This document shows positions 1 through 8,464 of a DNA stretch of 64,000 nucleotides, in pieces. The stretch spans positions 52,699-116,698 of the forward strand of contig NZ_BMFV01000010.1 of NCBI RefSeq assembly GCF_014639255.1. The letters are read 5' to 3'. Positions within the stretch are counted from its first letter, which is position 1; each line of letters opens with the position of its first letter. A model generated the notes under the pieces. The model did no database searches, was not told where the DNA came from, and saw nothing but the letters and a program-made list of their open reading frames with translations. Position numbers and translations under genes: made by a program. Origin of the DNA: Pullulanibacillus pueri. GTDB taxonomy: Bacteria > Bacillota > Bacilli > Bacillales > Sporolactobacillaceae.

Positions 1-41
1 CATTTTCTTTACACTCCCACTGTCAAAAGGAGGGAATATGG

Positions 42-1409
42 ATGCGTGAAACTTTTAAAACAATTCTTCTTACCGTTCTTGTTTTATTAAGTATGTTTTT
101 CACGTGGAACATATGGACCTTCCAAGGGGATTTTAAGGAAGAACCGAAAACTTCTGTGCAGAGTGCGAGTATTGCCAAAACCTCGAAATCTTATAATTTA
201 AACGATGTCGTGAAGCCTTATCAGTTTATTATCCATACCAATCATCGTTTATATGGCAATGTCGATAGTGATGTCATTGATCGTATGTTCAGCACGATTT
301 TAGCGGCCAGATGGACACTTCCAGTCAATACAAATTTTGATGAATCTCATCTTAATAAGGAATATGAATTAGTTTTCTCTGCACCTATTACCGCAGAGTT
401 GATCCAGAGTCTCTTTAAATTTTCTAATGATAATGTCAGCCTACCGAATAATCTCATGATCTATAAGATTGCTTTAATCTTAGAATCAGATGAGACAAAC
501 AACGCATCGAAAACAGCAACAATTGTGTTTAAGGATGCGACAGGCAAAGGTGTTTTTTATGCGACAAGCAAAAACTTTAATGTCAGTAAAATAGAATCTT
601 TAGGGAATGAGAAGGATTTAGGGGAGATCTGGTCTGAATATATGGCCCAAGAAGTAAAAAACGGGAAAAAGATCTATTTGCCGGAAAAGGCCATGACAAA
701 TATGACACCGAAAACGTTTATCTATAAGCCGGTGCAGATTGAGCGTTTTGAACAAATTTTATTTCCTGACTTGAGTCAAGTTACGCCTAATGGCAGTGGC
801 GTTTATACGGATGGGGAGAATATGTTGTCTTCAGATCAGGATGTGCTCACTTTCAAATCGTATAACGGCTCTTCAAGTGCTTCACAGGATATGGACACGA
901 TTTATGAAAGCTGGGCAAAGGTTAATAGTTTAGGCGGTTGGACTGATCATTATATTTATGATGATTATATTGTTAAACCGACAAACGGGGAATCCGATGT
1001 GAGCTTCCGGATGATGATTGATAATTTACCTGTCTATAGTCCGACGAATGCCTACCAAACCATGGTTTATATGAAGTGGAATAAGGGGCAGTTGACTGAA
1101 TTTAATCGAACATTGTTGGACTTGAATTCTGTTCGTCTTTATGAAGGTGATAATGTTCATCTTTATTCTGGACAAGAGGCCCTTGCTATCCTCAAAGAAA
1201 ATGGCGAAAATCTAAAGGATATTCAAGATATTCGTGTCGGTTATATTTTATATAAAAACCAAGATCAGCAGTCGGTCACCTTAACCCCATCTTGGTTATA
1301 TAAAAAAGATGACCAGTGGAATGAATTAATTTCACAAAGTGATGCTGAACGAAATGCACAATTGAAAAACAAAAATGTGAACAATCAATTGGGGGGAAGT
1401 GGGCAATGA
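42..1409 (+). CDS. walH: WalH (YycH), membrane regulator of the WalK sensor kinase
   Basis: The 455-residue product has one N-terminal membrane segment (about residues 6-27) followed by a long extracytoplasmic domain, the YycH architecture. In Bacillus, YycH and YycI contact the WalK kinase through their membrane helices and tune cell-wall autolysin expression. An AAAGGAGGG site sits about 8 bases before the ATG at 42. An earlier ATG at 38 stops after three codons. The last codons overlap walI by 4 bases (ATGA), so the two are translationally coupled. walR and walK should lie immediately left of the window. The identification rests on architecture plus the walH-walI-walJ order. Confidence 0.93.
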   Translation: MRETFKTILLTVLVLLSMFFTWNIWTFQGDFKEEPKTSVQSASIAKTSKSYNLNDVVKPYQFIIHTNHRLYGNVDSDVIDRMFSTILAARWTLPVNTNFDESHLNKEYELVFSAPITAELIQSLFKFSNDNVSLPNNLMIYKIALILESDETNNASKTATIVFKDATGKGVFYATSKNFNVSKIESLGNEKDLGEIWSEYMAQEVKNGKKIYLPEKAMTNMTPKTFIYKPVQIERFEQILFPDLSQVTPNGSGVYTDGENMLSSDQDVLTFKSYNGSSSASQDMDTIYESWAKVNSLGGWTDHYIYDDYIVKPTNGESDVSFRMMIDNLPVYSPTNAYQTMVYMKWNKGQLTEFNRTLLDLNSVRLYEGDNVHLYSGQEALAILKENGENLKDIQDIRVGYILYKNQDQQSVTLTPSWLYKKDDQWNELISQSDAERNAQLKNKNVNNQLGGSGQ

Positions 1410-2275
1410 ATTGGGGGCAAACAAAGACCATCTTTATTATTTGCTTTCTTCTCCTCAATATCTTTTTAGGCTATACGATGTGGCATAATCGCCATGAGTA
1501 TCAAGAACAATATGAGAGCCAAAGTGACCCGGACTTTGATCAGCTCATTCAATCCAAAAGAATCGATACGTCCCAGATCGATATGCCCAATGCAAAACAG
1601 CAGGTCACCTTTTTAGAAGGGACGCCTATTGATTTTAATAACTCTGCGATAAAAAAAGTACTCAATAAATTAAGCGGGGGCAAAGATAAAAAAGTTTTTT
1701 CATATAGTCTAGATAACAGTAATATGAAACTGGATGTAGAGTTTGAGCAGACGATTACCTTGCCGAAAAACCCAAGTTCAGATGATATTAATGCCTTCTT
1801 AAAAACTTATGTTTATAAAGGAGATCAGTACCAATATTGGAGTAGTGATAAAGCGGAGGATGGCGAGACAACCTATCATTTCATTCAAACGTTTAATGAT
1901 TATCAGGTGTTCTCTATTCCAAAGGGTGAAGTCAGTACACTCAATGTTCAAGTGAAGAATAATAAGGTCATTGGCTATGATCAAACCTATATTCATATTG
2001 AAGATTCAGGAGAAAAAATGGCGATGGATGTCACGCCAAAGGATGCGCTGCAGCAGCTTTGGAATAACAATTACCTTCCTATTTTGAAGAAGCCTGAAAT
2101 TCTAGCGATTAATCTATGCTATATCAATATTGTTCAAGATATGAAAGTGCAATCTACGGTAAATTACATTCCTGCTTGGTATATAAAAGTGAAATTAACA
2201 GACGGTGTTCAAGGTTACTTTGTTTCGGATTTAAATGTCACGCCCATTGATGACGGGGAAGAAACGGGGGATTAA
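1406..2275 (+). CDS. walI: WalI (YycI), membrane partner of WalH and WalK
   Basis: The 289-residue protein has a single N-terminal membrane anchor (about residues 6-26, ending near GYTMWHNR) and an extracytoplasmic YycI domain. In the family, YycI and YycH form a heterodimer that modulates WalK. The start codon overlaps the walH stop (ATGA). The next gene, walJ, begins 3 bases after the stop, so walHIJ is one transcription unit. The length is normal for the family and no disruption was seen. Confidence 0.92.
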   Translation: MNWGQTKTIFIICFLLLNIFLGYTMWHNRHEYQEQYESQSDPDFDQLIQSKRIDTSQIDMPNAKQQVTFLEGTPIDFNNSAIKKVLNKLSGGKDKKVFSYSLDNSNMKLDVEFEQTITLPKNPSSDDINAFLKTYVYKGDQYQYWSSDKAEDGETTYHFIQTFNDYQVFSIPKGEVSTLNVQVKNNKVIGYDQTYIHIEDSGEKMAMDVTPKDALQQLWNNNYLPILKKPEILAINLCYINIVQDMKVQSTVNYIPAWYIKVKLTDGVQGYFVSDLNVTPIDDGEETGD

Positions 2276-2278
2276 ACG

Positions 2279-3073
2279 ATGGCTTTACAATTTAGTGTCC
2301 TTGCGAGTGGCAGCACAGGTAACGCCATTTATGTCGAAAGTGAGCAGTATAGACTCCTTGTGGACTGCGGCTTAAGTGGTAAAAAGATGGAGGGACTTTT
2401 TTCTAAAATTAATCGTTCTCCCAAAGACTTGGATGCCATTTTGGTCACTCATGAACATAGTGATCATGTCAAAGGCCTTGGCGTCTTTTCACGTCGTCAT
2501 CGCCTTCCCATTTATGCGAATGAAAAGACTTGGGCCGCTATGAGTGGTTCCATTGGTGAGATTCCAACAGATCAAAAATTTGTTTTTGATTGTGGTAGTA
2601 CTAAAATGTTTGGTGATATTGACGTCGAGTCGTTTGGTGTATCTCATGATGCGGCGGAACCGATGTTCTTTGTCTTTCGCCAGGCGCAAAAAAGTCTCAC
2701 ACTCCTCACTGATGTAGGTTATGTCTCAGATAAAATAAAAGGCACCATTCAGCAATCTGATGCGTACATAATCGAAGCGAATCATGATATCTCCATGTTA
2801 ATGGCTGGACGCTATCCGTGGAACGTGAAGCGCAGGATATTAGGAGATTCTGGCCATATTTCGAATGAAGACGCCGGTACGGCCTTGGTTGACGTTTTAG
2901 ATGACCGCACGAAGAAGATTTATTTGGCTCACTTAAGTAAAGATAATAACATGAAGGAACTCGCCCGTATGACCGTTCAGCAACGCTTGGAGCAAGAAGG
3001 CTTGCGCATTGGTGAAGCCCTCCGGCTTTATGATACGGATCCAGAGATGCCTACGAAATTAGAAGTCGTGTGA
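2279..3073 (+). CDS. walJ: WalJ (YycJ), metallo-beta-lactamase-fold nuclease
   Basis: The 264-residue soluble protein carries the metal motif THEHSDH (H58, H60, D62, H63) and later metal-fold blocks ([26 protein letters not shown]). YycJ proteins are MBL-fold 5'-3' exonucleases implicated in coordinating DNA replication or repair with the wall operon; the nuclease role is family knowledge. The gene closes the walHIJ unit. Its stop codon lies inside a factor-independent terminator hairpin. Confidence 0.93.
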   Translation: MALQFSVLASGSTGNAIYVESEQYRLLVDCGLSGKKMEGLFSKINRSPKDLDAILVTHEHSDHVKGLGVFSRRHRLPIYANEKTWAAMSGSIGEIPTDQKFVFDCGSTKMFGDIDVESFGVSHDAAEPMFFVFRQAQKSLTLLTDVGYVSDKIKGTIQQSDAYIIEANHDISMLMAGRYPWNVKRRILGDSGHISNEDAGTALVDVLDDRTKKIYLAHLSKDNNMKELARMTVQQRLEQEGLRIGEALRLYDTDPEMPTKLEVV

Positions 3074-3091
3074 AAAACACGGCTTTTTTTT
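3065..3091 (+). terminator. Terminator of the walHIJ operon, overlapping the walJ stop
   Basis: The stem GTCGTGT/ACACGGC (7 pairs including one G-U) with a 5-base loop is followed by eight T residues. The left arm is formed by the last walJ codons, and the stop codon lies across the loop edge. Confidence 0.8.
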
Positions 3092-3098
3092 AAAAGAT

Positions 3099-3118
3099 CA
3101 GAAGTTATAAAACTTCTG
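3099..3118. repeat. Short perfect inverted repeat
   Basis: CAGAAGTT and AACTTCTG form a perfect 8-bp inverted repeat around ATAA, directly after the walJ terminator. It has no T-run and marks the left edge of the dispersed repeat element described next. Confidence 0.55.
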
Positions 3119-3119
3119 G

Positions 3120-3510
3120 CCAGCAGGACGATGTGGATTTCCGCTTCAGATCACTCGCTTTCCTCATTCCCACAGGACTAAGGAAAGCGTCTAAGAGAAT
3201 AATCCTCGCAGAAAAATCGTGTTTTTACGATTTTTTGATGTGGGTAGGATCGGTGTTCGACGCACCATCGGGGTCCCCGAAAAGTGTTCTTTACTTTTTG
3301 GGGTGGCAATCGGGGTCCCCGAAAAGTGTTCTTTACTTTTTGGGGTGGCAATCGGGGTCCCCGAAAAGTGTTCTTTACTTTTTGGGGTGGTTGAGGTGCT
3401 CGCTTCGACGTTGTCACACGGATGTGACGGCTTTAGTCGAGGATCCTTAATGACGTGACGATTTTAACCGATCGTCCTTAGTGGCCTCAGCTCATTTTGG
3501 AATGGAATAT
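3120..3510. repeat. Dispersed intergenic repeat, copy A1, carrying a tandem hairpin array
   Basis: This non-coding stretch shares several blocks, in the same order, with 25737-25880: TCGCTTTCC, CAGGA-TAA-GAAAGC, TCTA-GAGAATAATCCTCGCAGA, TTTACGATTTTTT and TTCGACGCACCATC. Its right part (GGCCTCAGCTCA..GGAATGG, about 3484-3506) also recurs near 60432. Open frames here merely translate the internal tandem repeats and have no family resemblance. The rest of the gap up to the htrA promoter shows nothing else recognisable. Confidence 0.7.
3267..3390. repeat. Three tandem 42-bp hairpin-forming repeats
   Basis: Units start at 3267, 3309 and 3351, a period of exactly 42 bp; the copies are identical except that the last lacks its final 2-3 bases. 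Each unit contains CCCCGAAAAGT and ACTTTTTGGGG around a 7-base loop (11 pairs with one G-U), plus the small palindrome GGGGTCCCC. There are no spacers, so this is not a CRISPR array. Confidence 0.9.
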
Positions 3511-3709
3511 ATGTGTTCCGAGTCTCGTATCTTCCGCTCCAATCCACTTGATACTGACGAATCATTTTGGCAAAGAAACATTTTAATGTCAACTGAATGG
3601 GGACCGGGCACGCTTTCGCCATTAAAACTTGGCGAAAAACACGTCTTCTAATGTTTCAGAATATAGTGGATAGGGGAATAATAACTGGAAAAGATGTAAA
3701 TATCAAAAA

Positions 3710-3750
3710 TGTCACATAATCCATCGGGAAAATGGGAATACCGATATAAT
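3710..3750 (+). promoter_or_regulatory. Probable stress-responsive promoter of htrA
   Basis: TGTCACATAATCC (3710-3722) is followed 22 bases later by a perfect -10 hexamer TATAAT (3745-3750) with no recognisable -35. The same 13-mer occurs upstream of the second htrA gene (52705-52717), 21 bases before a TATAAT. In Bacillus, htrA genes are activated by CssR through TTTTCACA-like octamers. A CssR-type activator site is therefore a reasonable inference. Confidence 0.55.
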
Positions 3751-3792
3751 GACAAGTAGAAATGACACAGGTGAAAAGGTAAGGTGATTGTT

Positions 3793-5034
3793 ATGGGTTA
3801 TTATGATGATGATAACTTTTCTGGTTCGGAGCCACCCACACGAAAGCCTAATGGCCGAAGAGGCGGGTGGTTTATTTCAGGACTTCTCGGAGCGATTGTC
3901 GGGATTGTGTTCTTTTTTCTCATCTCACCTTTTTTAGAAAATCAAGGTTGGTTACCTAGTAGTTCTGAGCAAAATGCCAACACAAATATCTCCTCTAATT
4001 CAGGAGGTCCTACATCGACGAAAAATGTAAGTCTTAATGTTACTTCTTCCGCGACAAAGGCTGTTGATACTGTTTCTCCGGCGGTTGTTGCGGTGATTAA
4101 TTTGCAAAGTGCTGATTTCTTTGATAATCAGTATACCGAGACCGGAATCGGTTCAGGGATTATCTATAAAAAGGACGGCAACTTTGCTTATGTTGTCACC
4201 AACAACCACGTTGTGGAGGGCGCCGGTAAGGTTGAAGTGCGCTTCGACGATGAAACGAAAGTGGATGCTAAGGTGTTAGGAACGGATTCGCTGTATGATT
4301 TGGCTGTATTGCAGATTCCCTCCAAACAGGTGAAAAAGGTCGCTCAATTTGGCAGCAGTAAATCTTTGAAGCGTGGTGAGCCTGTCATTGCGATTGGGAA
4401 CCCACTTGGTTTCTCTGGATCTGTCACTGAAGGGATTATCAGTGCACAAACACGTTCCATTTCAAGAACTATTGATCTCAAAAGTGGAGGTCAGGTCACT
4501 TGGAATGCGGAGGTGCTTCAGACAGATGCAGCCATCAACCCAGGAAATAGTGGCGGTGCCCTCGTCAATATTGATGGTCAAGTTGTCGGGATTAACTCGC
4601 TTAAAATCTCCGAATCCTCTGTTGAAGGGATTGGTTTTGCGATCCCGATTGATGTCGCACAACCTGTTATTAATCAACTCGAGACCAATGGTAAGGTGGA
4701 ACGCCCTTATATAGGCGTTAGCATGACCGATCTTAATCAATTGCCTGCACAGTCCATACAGCAATTGAAAGTGCCGAATAACGTGCATACCGGTATTGTC
4801 GTCACCGATGTTGTCCAAGGCGGACCGGCAGATAAAGGCGGTATTCAGTCAGGAGATGTCATCGTATCGATCGGCGGTCACAGCATTGATGAAAATGCTG
4901 ATTCAGCAACCACTGACTTCTCGACTTATTTGTACAAAAATCTGAATGTCGGGCAAACAGTCAAAGTGAAGGTCTATCGCAATGGTAAAGAAAAAACGTT
5001 AAATGTAAAACTTGGCGGAAAAGTCTTCTCATAA
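3793..5034 (+). CDS. htrC: HtrA/DegP-type membrane-anchored serine protease (HtrC-like), copy 1
   Basis: The 413-residue protease has a cytoplasmic N-terminus, one membrane helix (about 27-47), a trypsin-like domain with catalytic triad H139 (TNNHVV), D169 (YDLAV) and S253 (GNSGGAL), and a C-terminal PDZ domain. It faces outward and degrades or refolds misfolded secreted proteins. The ATG at 3793 is chosen over the in-frame GTG at 3784 because the GTG is part of the AAGGTGA ribosome site and because the paralogue at 52783 begins with the same MGYYD. Its position between walJ and rlmH is that of Bacillus htrC (yyxA). Confidence 0.93.
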   Translation: MGYYDDDNFSGSEPPTRKPNGRRGGWFISGLLGAIVGIVFFFLISPFLENQGWLPSSSEQNANTNISSNSGGPTSTKNVSLNVTSSATKAVDTVSPAVVAVINLQSADFFDNQYTETGIGSGIIYKKDGNFAYVVTNNHVVEGAGKVEVRFDDETKVDAKVLGTDSLYDLAVLQIPSKQVKKVAQFGSSKSLKRGEPVIAIGNPLGFSGSVTEGIISAQTRSISRTIDLKSGGQVTWNAEVLQTDAAINPGNSGGALVNIDGQVVGINSLKISESSVEGIGFAIPIDVAQPVINQLETNGKVERPYIGVSMTDLNQLPAQSIQQLKVPNNVHTGIVVTDVVQGGPADKGGIQSGDVIVSIGGHSIDENADSATTDFSTYLYKNLNVGQTVKVKVYRNGKEKTLNVKLGGKVFS

Positions 5035-5073
5035 AATAAACAGAGAGATAAAACAAGAAAAAGAAATAGAGGC

Positions 5074-5106
5074 AAAACCCCAGATGACAAGTCCATCTGG
5101 GGTTTT
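5074..5106. terminator. Terminator after htrC
   Basis: A perfect 13-bp stem, AAAACCCCAGATG/CATCTGGGGTTTT, encloses a 7-base loop. It ends in a T-run on the + strand and, because of the leading A-run, also reads as a terminator on the opposite strand. Confidence 0.88.
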
Positions 5107-5178
5107 AGTGTGCACAGGAAATCACCATTGAAGGATGGTATAATAACCAAAGAAAGTAAACAGAAATGAGGGTAAGCT

Positions 5179-5352
5179 ATGATCTATAGCTGTCTTGAAG
5201 ATATTGAGTTAGCATTAGAGGCGATCATTGATGACACCCAGGAACCGCCGATCATTGAAGCCTTATCAGAGGAAGAGCAGTTATCCACACGCTGTGAATA
5301 CTGCCAGGAGCCGGCTCAATATCTAGTGACAAACATGAATTCTGATACATGA
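5179..5352 (+). CDS. yyzF: YyzF-like CxxH/CxxC-family small protein
   Basis: This 57-codon gene encodes a small acidic protein with the C-terminal motif CEYC (CxxC) and an N-terminal SCLEDIELALE segment. In YyzF proteins the N-terminal motif is normally CxxH, giving a likely zinc site. Here the histidine position is aspartate (C-L-E-D). GAGGGT lies about 6 bases before the ATG. The position between htrA and rlmH matches yyzF in Bacillus. The function of the family is unknown. Confidence 0.8.
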   Translation: MIYSCLEDIELALEAIIDDTQEPPIIEALSEEEQLSTRCEYCQEPAQYLVTNMNSDT

Positions 5353-5395
5353 TGTGGATAATAAATGTGGATATGTGGATAACTTTTGTTGATAA
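5281..5395. promoter_or_regulatory. DnaA-box cluster upstream of rlmH
   Basis: Perfect DnaA boxes occur at 5281-5289 (TTATCCACA, + orientation, inside yyzF), 5353-5361 and 5374-5382 (both TGTGGATAA). One-mismatch boxes lie at 5366-5374 (TGTGGATAT) and 5387-5395 (TGTTGATAA). Five boxes in 115 bp, close to the origin-proximal walHIJ genes, is far above chance. A TATAAT at 5402-5407 suggests the rlmH promoter overlaps the cluster. Confidence 0.75.
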
Positions 5396-5419
5396 CTTGT
5401 TTATAATGAGGGATAACTT

Positions 5420-5899
5420 GTGAATATAACCATTTTAGCCGTAGGAAAATTGAAGGAAAAATACTTAAAACAAGGCATCGAGGAATATATCAAACGCCTA
5501 GCGCCCTATGCGAAAGTAAGCATTGTAGAAATCTCAGATGAACCCGCTCCCGATACATTAAGCGCAGCAGAAATAGAAGCCGTCAAAGAGGCAGAAGGAA
5601 AAAAATTACTTTCAAAGGTCAGCCAGGACACTTACGTTATTTCCCTGGCAATACTGGGAAAAAACCTCTCATCCGAACAGCTCGCCTCAGAACTCGACCG
5701 CCTCGCCACTTACGGCCGCAGCAAAATCGCCTTTATCATCGGCGGCTCCAACGGCCTCAGCGACGAAGTCCTAAAGCGCTCAGACCTAAAGCTGTCCTTC
5801 TCTAAGATGACCTTTCCCCACCAGCTCATGCGACTTATACTGGTTGAGCAGGTTTATAGAGCATTTAAGATTAATCGTGGGGAACCGTATCATAAATAA
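5420..5899 (+). CDS. rlmH: RlmH, 23S rRNA pseudouridine-1915 N3-methyltransferase
   Basis: The 159-residue SPOUT-class enzyme methylates m3-pseudouridine 1915 of 23S rRNA using S-adenosylmethionine. The sequence shows the N-terminus [15 protein letters not shown], the SAM-binding knot region [14 protein letters not shown], and the conserved tail [13 protein letters not shown] to GEPYHK. The start is GTG at 5420 behind GAGGG, and the encoded N-terminus matches the family. This is the orfX gene of staphylococci, whose last codons are the integration site of SCC elements. Here the last codons also act as the left copy of a repeat found at 10420. Confidence 0.96.
   Translation: MNITILAVGKLKEKYLKQGIEEYIKRLAPYAKVSIVEISDEPAPDTLSAAEIEAVKEAEGKKLLSKVSQDTYVISLAILGKNLSSEQLASELDRLATYGRSKIAFIIGGSNGLSDEVLKRSDLKLSFSKMTFPHQLMRLILVEQVYRAFKINRGEPYHK
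5876..5899 (+). repeat. SCC-type attachment site, rlmH copy
   Basis: GAACCGTATCATAAATAA (5882-5899) forms the last codons and stop of rlmH. It has the form of the staphylococcal SCC direct repeat (GAAGC-TATCATAA-T-A) at the homologous place. A near-identical copy lies at 10420-10437 in the same orientation. Confidence 0.7.
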
Positions 5900-6007
5900 G
5901 GGCAAGTTTTTCAAATAAAAATTTTTGTTGTAATGTAGAAATCAGAAAAGCTGATACGACATTATTACGAAACCCAATTTCAATACGATTAAAAGGAGGA
6001 GTTTTTT

Positions 6008-6373
6008 ATGAGTTACACCTTGATGTTTTACGAGAGTCAGGAGGACTTTGAGGCTAGAACGGATCCATCTAGGCAACAAGAATACTTAGCAGGCTGGACA
6101 CACTATGTTCATGCACTGCGGCAAGCTGGAATTGTGGTATTTGGTTCGGGTCTCTATGCGCCCGAGACAGCTGCCACGATGAAGCGTCGCGGCGGTGAGA
6201 TGGCAGTTCAAGATGGACCGTTCCCCGAGACGAAAGAGCAACTTGGTGGAATATTCGTGATTGATGTGCCGGATATAGATACGGCATTGGAGTGGGCCGC
6301 CCGAGGGCCTGTCGATACGGTTGAGGTCAGACAGAACATGCCGGCGTTAAAGCAATCAATTGATGGAAACTAA
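6008..6373 (+). CDS. DGPF/YCII-related domain protein
   Basis: The 121-residue protein carries the signature QDGPFPETKEQLGG (about residues 68-81) and the YCII-like alpha-beta fold. DGPF proteins are encoded next to ECF42-group sigma factors and are thought to act in their signalling, although the biochemical activity is unknown. It starts behind a strong AAAGGAGGAG site, and its end overlaps the start of the sigma gene, so the pair is co-translated. The pair is visibly more GC-rich than the flanking genes, which suggests acquisition. Confidence 0.88.
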   Translation: MSYTLMFYESQEDFEARTDPSRQQEYLAGWTHYVHALRQAGIVVFGSGLYAPETAATMKRRGGEMAVQDGPFPETKEQLGGIFVIDVPDIDTALEWAARGPVDTVEVRQNMPALKQSIDGN

Positions 6374-7601
6374 TCAAGTCATCGAAGAAACGGCACGCCA
6401 AGCTTATGGTCGACTGCTCTCCTATTTGGTTGTAAATTGGAGGGATCTCCAGGCTGTTGAGGACGCCATTGGAGACGCCTTCCTAGCCGCGCTAGAGATC
6501 TGGCCGAAGGTTGGCGTTCCGGACATGCCTGAAGCATGGCTGCTTACGGTCGCCCGTAGACGGCTTATCGATCGTGCCCGTCGTGACCGTATTTCCGAAA
6601 GTGCGCTGCTGACGCTCTTTGCCATGTCCGAGAATACACAGCGTCTGGCTTCTTCAAGCGTTGCCTTTCCTGACGAACGGCTGAGAATGATGTTTCTTTG
6701 TACGGACCAGGCAATTGATCCTGTGATGCGTACGCCGCTTATGTTGCAGACGGTGCTTGGAATTGATGCGGCTCGAATTGCGTCTGCATTCATTATCAAG
6801 CCCTCCACCATGAGCCAGCGTCTTACTCGGATAAAGGCAAAAATCCGCACCGAGCGCCTCGTTTTTGAAATGCCTGATAAGGAAGAGATCCCGGATCGTC
6901 TCGATTCCGTTCTGGAGGCTATCTATGCTGCTTACGGGAGAGGGTGGGACGAGGCGGCTATTGTCGATTCGCCTCGAAGGAGATTGGCGGAGGAGGCCAT
7001 TTATTTGGGAAAGCTGCTTCTCCCGTTCGCTCCCCGTGAGTCGGAGGTTTACGGCTTGTTGGCGTTCATGCTGTTCTGTGAGGCGCGCCGCGAGGCACGA
7101 CGTGACGAAGAGGGAAACTATATCCCGCTCTCTGAACAAGAATGCACGCGATGGGATCTGAGTTTAATCATGGAGGCGGAGCGTTATCTACATACGGCCT
7201 CGCAGGCGGGTAGAATGGGACGCTTTCAGCTTATGGCCGCCATTCAGTCGGTGCATGCACAACGTTTAAGGACAGGGCGCATCGAGTGGATGGCCATTGC
7301 TCAGTTATACGAGGGCCTCGTTCGTTTGCATCCCACACTGGGTGCATTAGTCGGTCAGGCTGCGGCGGTCGCAGAGGTTTATGGAACGGAACGCGGCATT
7401 ACCTTGTTGGAAGCTATTCCATCTGCAGAAGTGGTGAACTATCAGTCCTATTGGGCGCTTGCCGGTCATTTGTACAAGCGGATGAATCGCAAAGAAGAGG
7501 CACTCTCAGCTTATAGTCGTGCTATTGGATTAAGTATAGATACCTCGGTACGACAATTTCTAAGCCGCCAAGTAAACGAGATCGAGATGCAGCATCTATG
7601 A
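6363..7601 (+). CDS. ECF42-type RNA polymerase sigma factor with long C-terminal domain
   Basis: The 412-residue protein has sigma-70 region 2 (YGRLLSYLV to EAWLLTVARRRLIDRARRD, about residues 13-80), a region 4-like helix-turn-helix near residues 120-160 (IASAFIIKPSTMSQRLTRIKA), and about 240 extra residues rich in TPR-like helices. This long extension and the adjacent DGPF protein are hallmarks of ECF42. No anti-sigma factor is encoded nearby. ATG at 6363 is preferred over the TTG at 6360. No own ribosome site is visible, so translation is probably coupled to the upstream gene. Base composition is GC-rich relative to the window. Confidence 0.87.
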   Translation: METNQVIEETARQAYGRLLSYLVVNWRDLQAVEDAIGDAFLAALEIWPKVGVPDMPEAWLLTVARRRLIDRARRDRISESALLTLFAMSENTQRLASSSVAFPDERLRMMFLCTDQAIDPVMRTPLMLQTVLGIDAARIASAFIIKPSTMSQRLTRIKAKIRTERLVFEMPDKEEIPDRLDSVLEAIYAAYGRGWDEAAIVDSPRRRLAEEAIYLGKLLLPFAPRESEVYGLLAFMLFCEARREARRDEEGNYIPLSEQECTRWDLSLIMEAERYLHTASQAGRMGRFQLMAAIQSVHAQRLRTGRIEWMAIAQLYEGLVRLHPTLGALVGQAAAVAEVYGTERGITLLEAIPSAEVVNYQSYWALAGHLYKRMNRKEEALSAYSRAIGLSIDTSVRQFLSRQVNEIEMQHL

Positions 7602-7613
7602 AGGGATATTCGG

Positions 7614-7636
7614 AGGCACCCATTTGGGTGCCTTTT
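7614..7636 (+). terminator. Terminator after the sigma-factor gene
   Basis: AGGCACCC/GGGTGCCT form a perfect 8-bp stem with a 4-base loop followed by TTTT (T-run to 7636), 12 bases after the stop codon. Confidence 0.82.
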
Positions 7637-7747
7637 AACTTGCCGTTCCTAAAGGGTATTAATTAATGTATTGAATGACTTGAGTATCTCTAAAAAAAAT
7701 AATATTTTTGGCTGACAAAGCCATTCAATAAATGTAGTTCTCACTTT

Positions 7748-8374
7748 TTAATCATTATCATATTGAGAAATAAAAGGTTTTGCCAGCCGGGAAGGGTGTA
7801 TTTTACCTCCTAAACTGAAAAAGTCACAGAAGTTCATGATAAGAGGCTTCCATTTTTCAGGATCAATATAATTTTTCTTTCCCTTTACCAAAATAGATTC
7901 GTCAATATGGGTTTTTATTATCTTCATTTCTATCGCCTTGATCGCGCTAGGTTCATCAAATGAATGAATGTTCTTAACAATAGCTTCTAACTGAACCAGA
8001 CATTCATTTACAACGGGTGCTTTCACCAATTGAGCAAAACCTGCAGTAAGGTTCGCTCTATTAAATTTATCCTCCACATATTCATAACCCATATTTCTTT
8101 TCTCCTCTAATATATGTCTCTTACCTGTTGTTAAAGCTAACTTGTCGACAGAACATACTAATGCTGCTGAAGGTAAGTTTAAAACACATTCTCTTTCCCT
8201 TATTAAATTTGTGACTGTCTGGGAATTCTCGCTCATCCCCAGCATACATGACTGATTCAACCACCATGCCGATGACATTGGAGCTAAATTAGGAGTACCG
8301 TTTTCATTTAAAGTACTAATCAGGACAACTGGGGTTCCGAAATAAAATATTTTAGGTTCAATTGTTTTATGCAT
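7748..8374 (-). CDS. Flavin reductase-like FMN-binding protein
   Basis: The 208-residue protein resembles the flavin reductase/DIM6-NTAB family of split-barrel FMN-binding proteins (FYFGTPVVLISTLNENGTPNLAPMSSAWWLN near the N-terminus). Substrate and partner are unknown. Start ATG 8374 is chosen because GGAGGGAG precedes it; a frame extension upstream to 8443 has no ribosome site and no family similarity. It lies downstream of adaA on the same strand, about 90 bases after it, so the two may be co-transcribed as a stress-response pair. Confidence 0.78.
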   Translation of the reverse strand: MHKTIEPKIFYFGTPVVLISTLNENGTPNLAPMSSAWWLNQSCMLGMSENSQTVTNLIRERECVLNLPSAALVCSVDKLALTTGKRHILEEKRNMGYEYVEDKFNRANLTAGFAQLVKAPVVNECLVQLEAIVKNIHSFDEPSAIKAIEMKIIKTHIDESILVKGKKNYIDPEKWKPLIMNFCDFFSLGGKIHPSRLAKPFISQYDND

Positions 8375-8464
8375 GACTTTACTCCCTCCATCTATTTTGA
8401 TGCAAAGTAAGTATATTATTTTAGGGAGTAAGATTACTTTCAAAATCTTGCTGTTATATTTTTA

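Noticed and set aside
3267..3390. CRISPR array suspected from the regular repeats
   Set aside because: The 42-bp units are contiguous with no spacers, only three copies exist, and no cas gene is present.
3133..3458. Overlapping open frames of 79-105 codons with internal peptide repeats
   Set aside because: They only translate the tandem hairpin repeats, on both strands, with no ribosome site and no family match.
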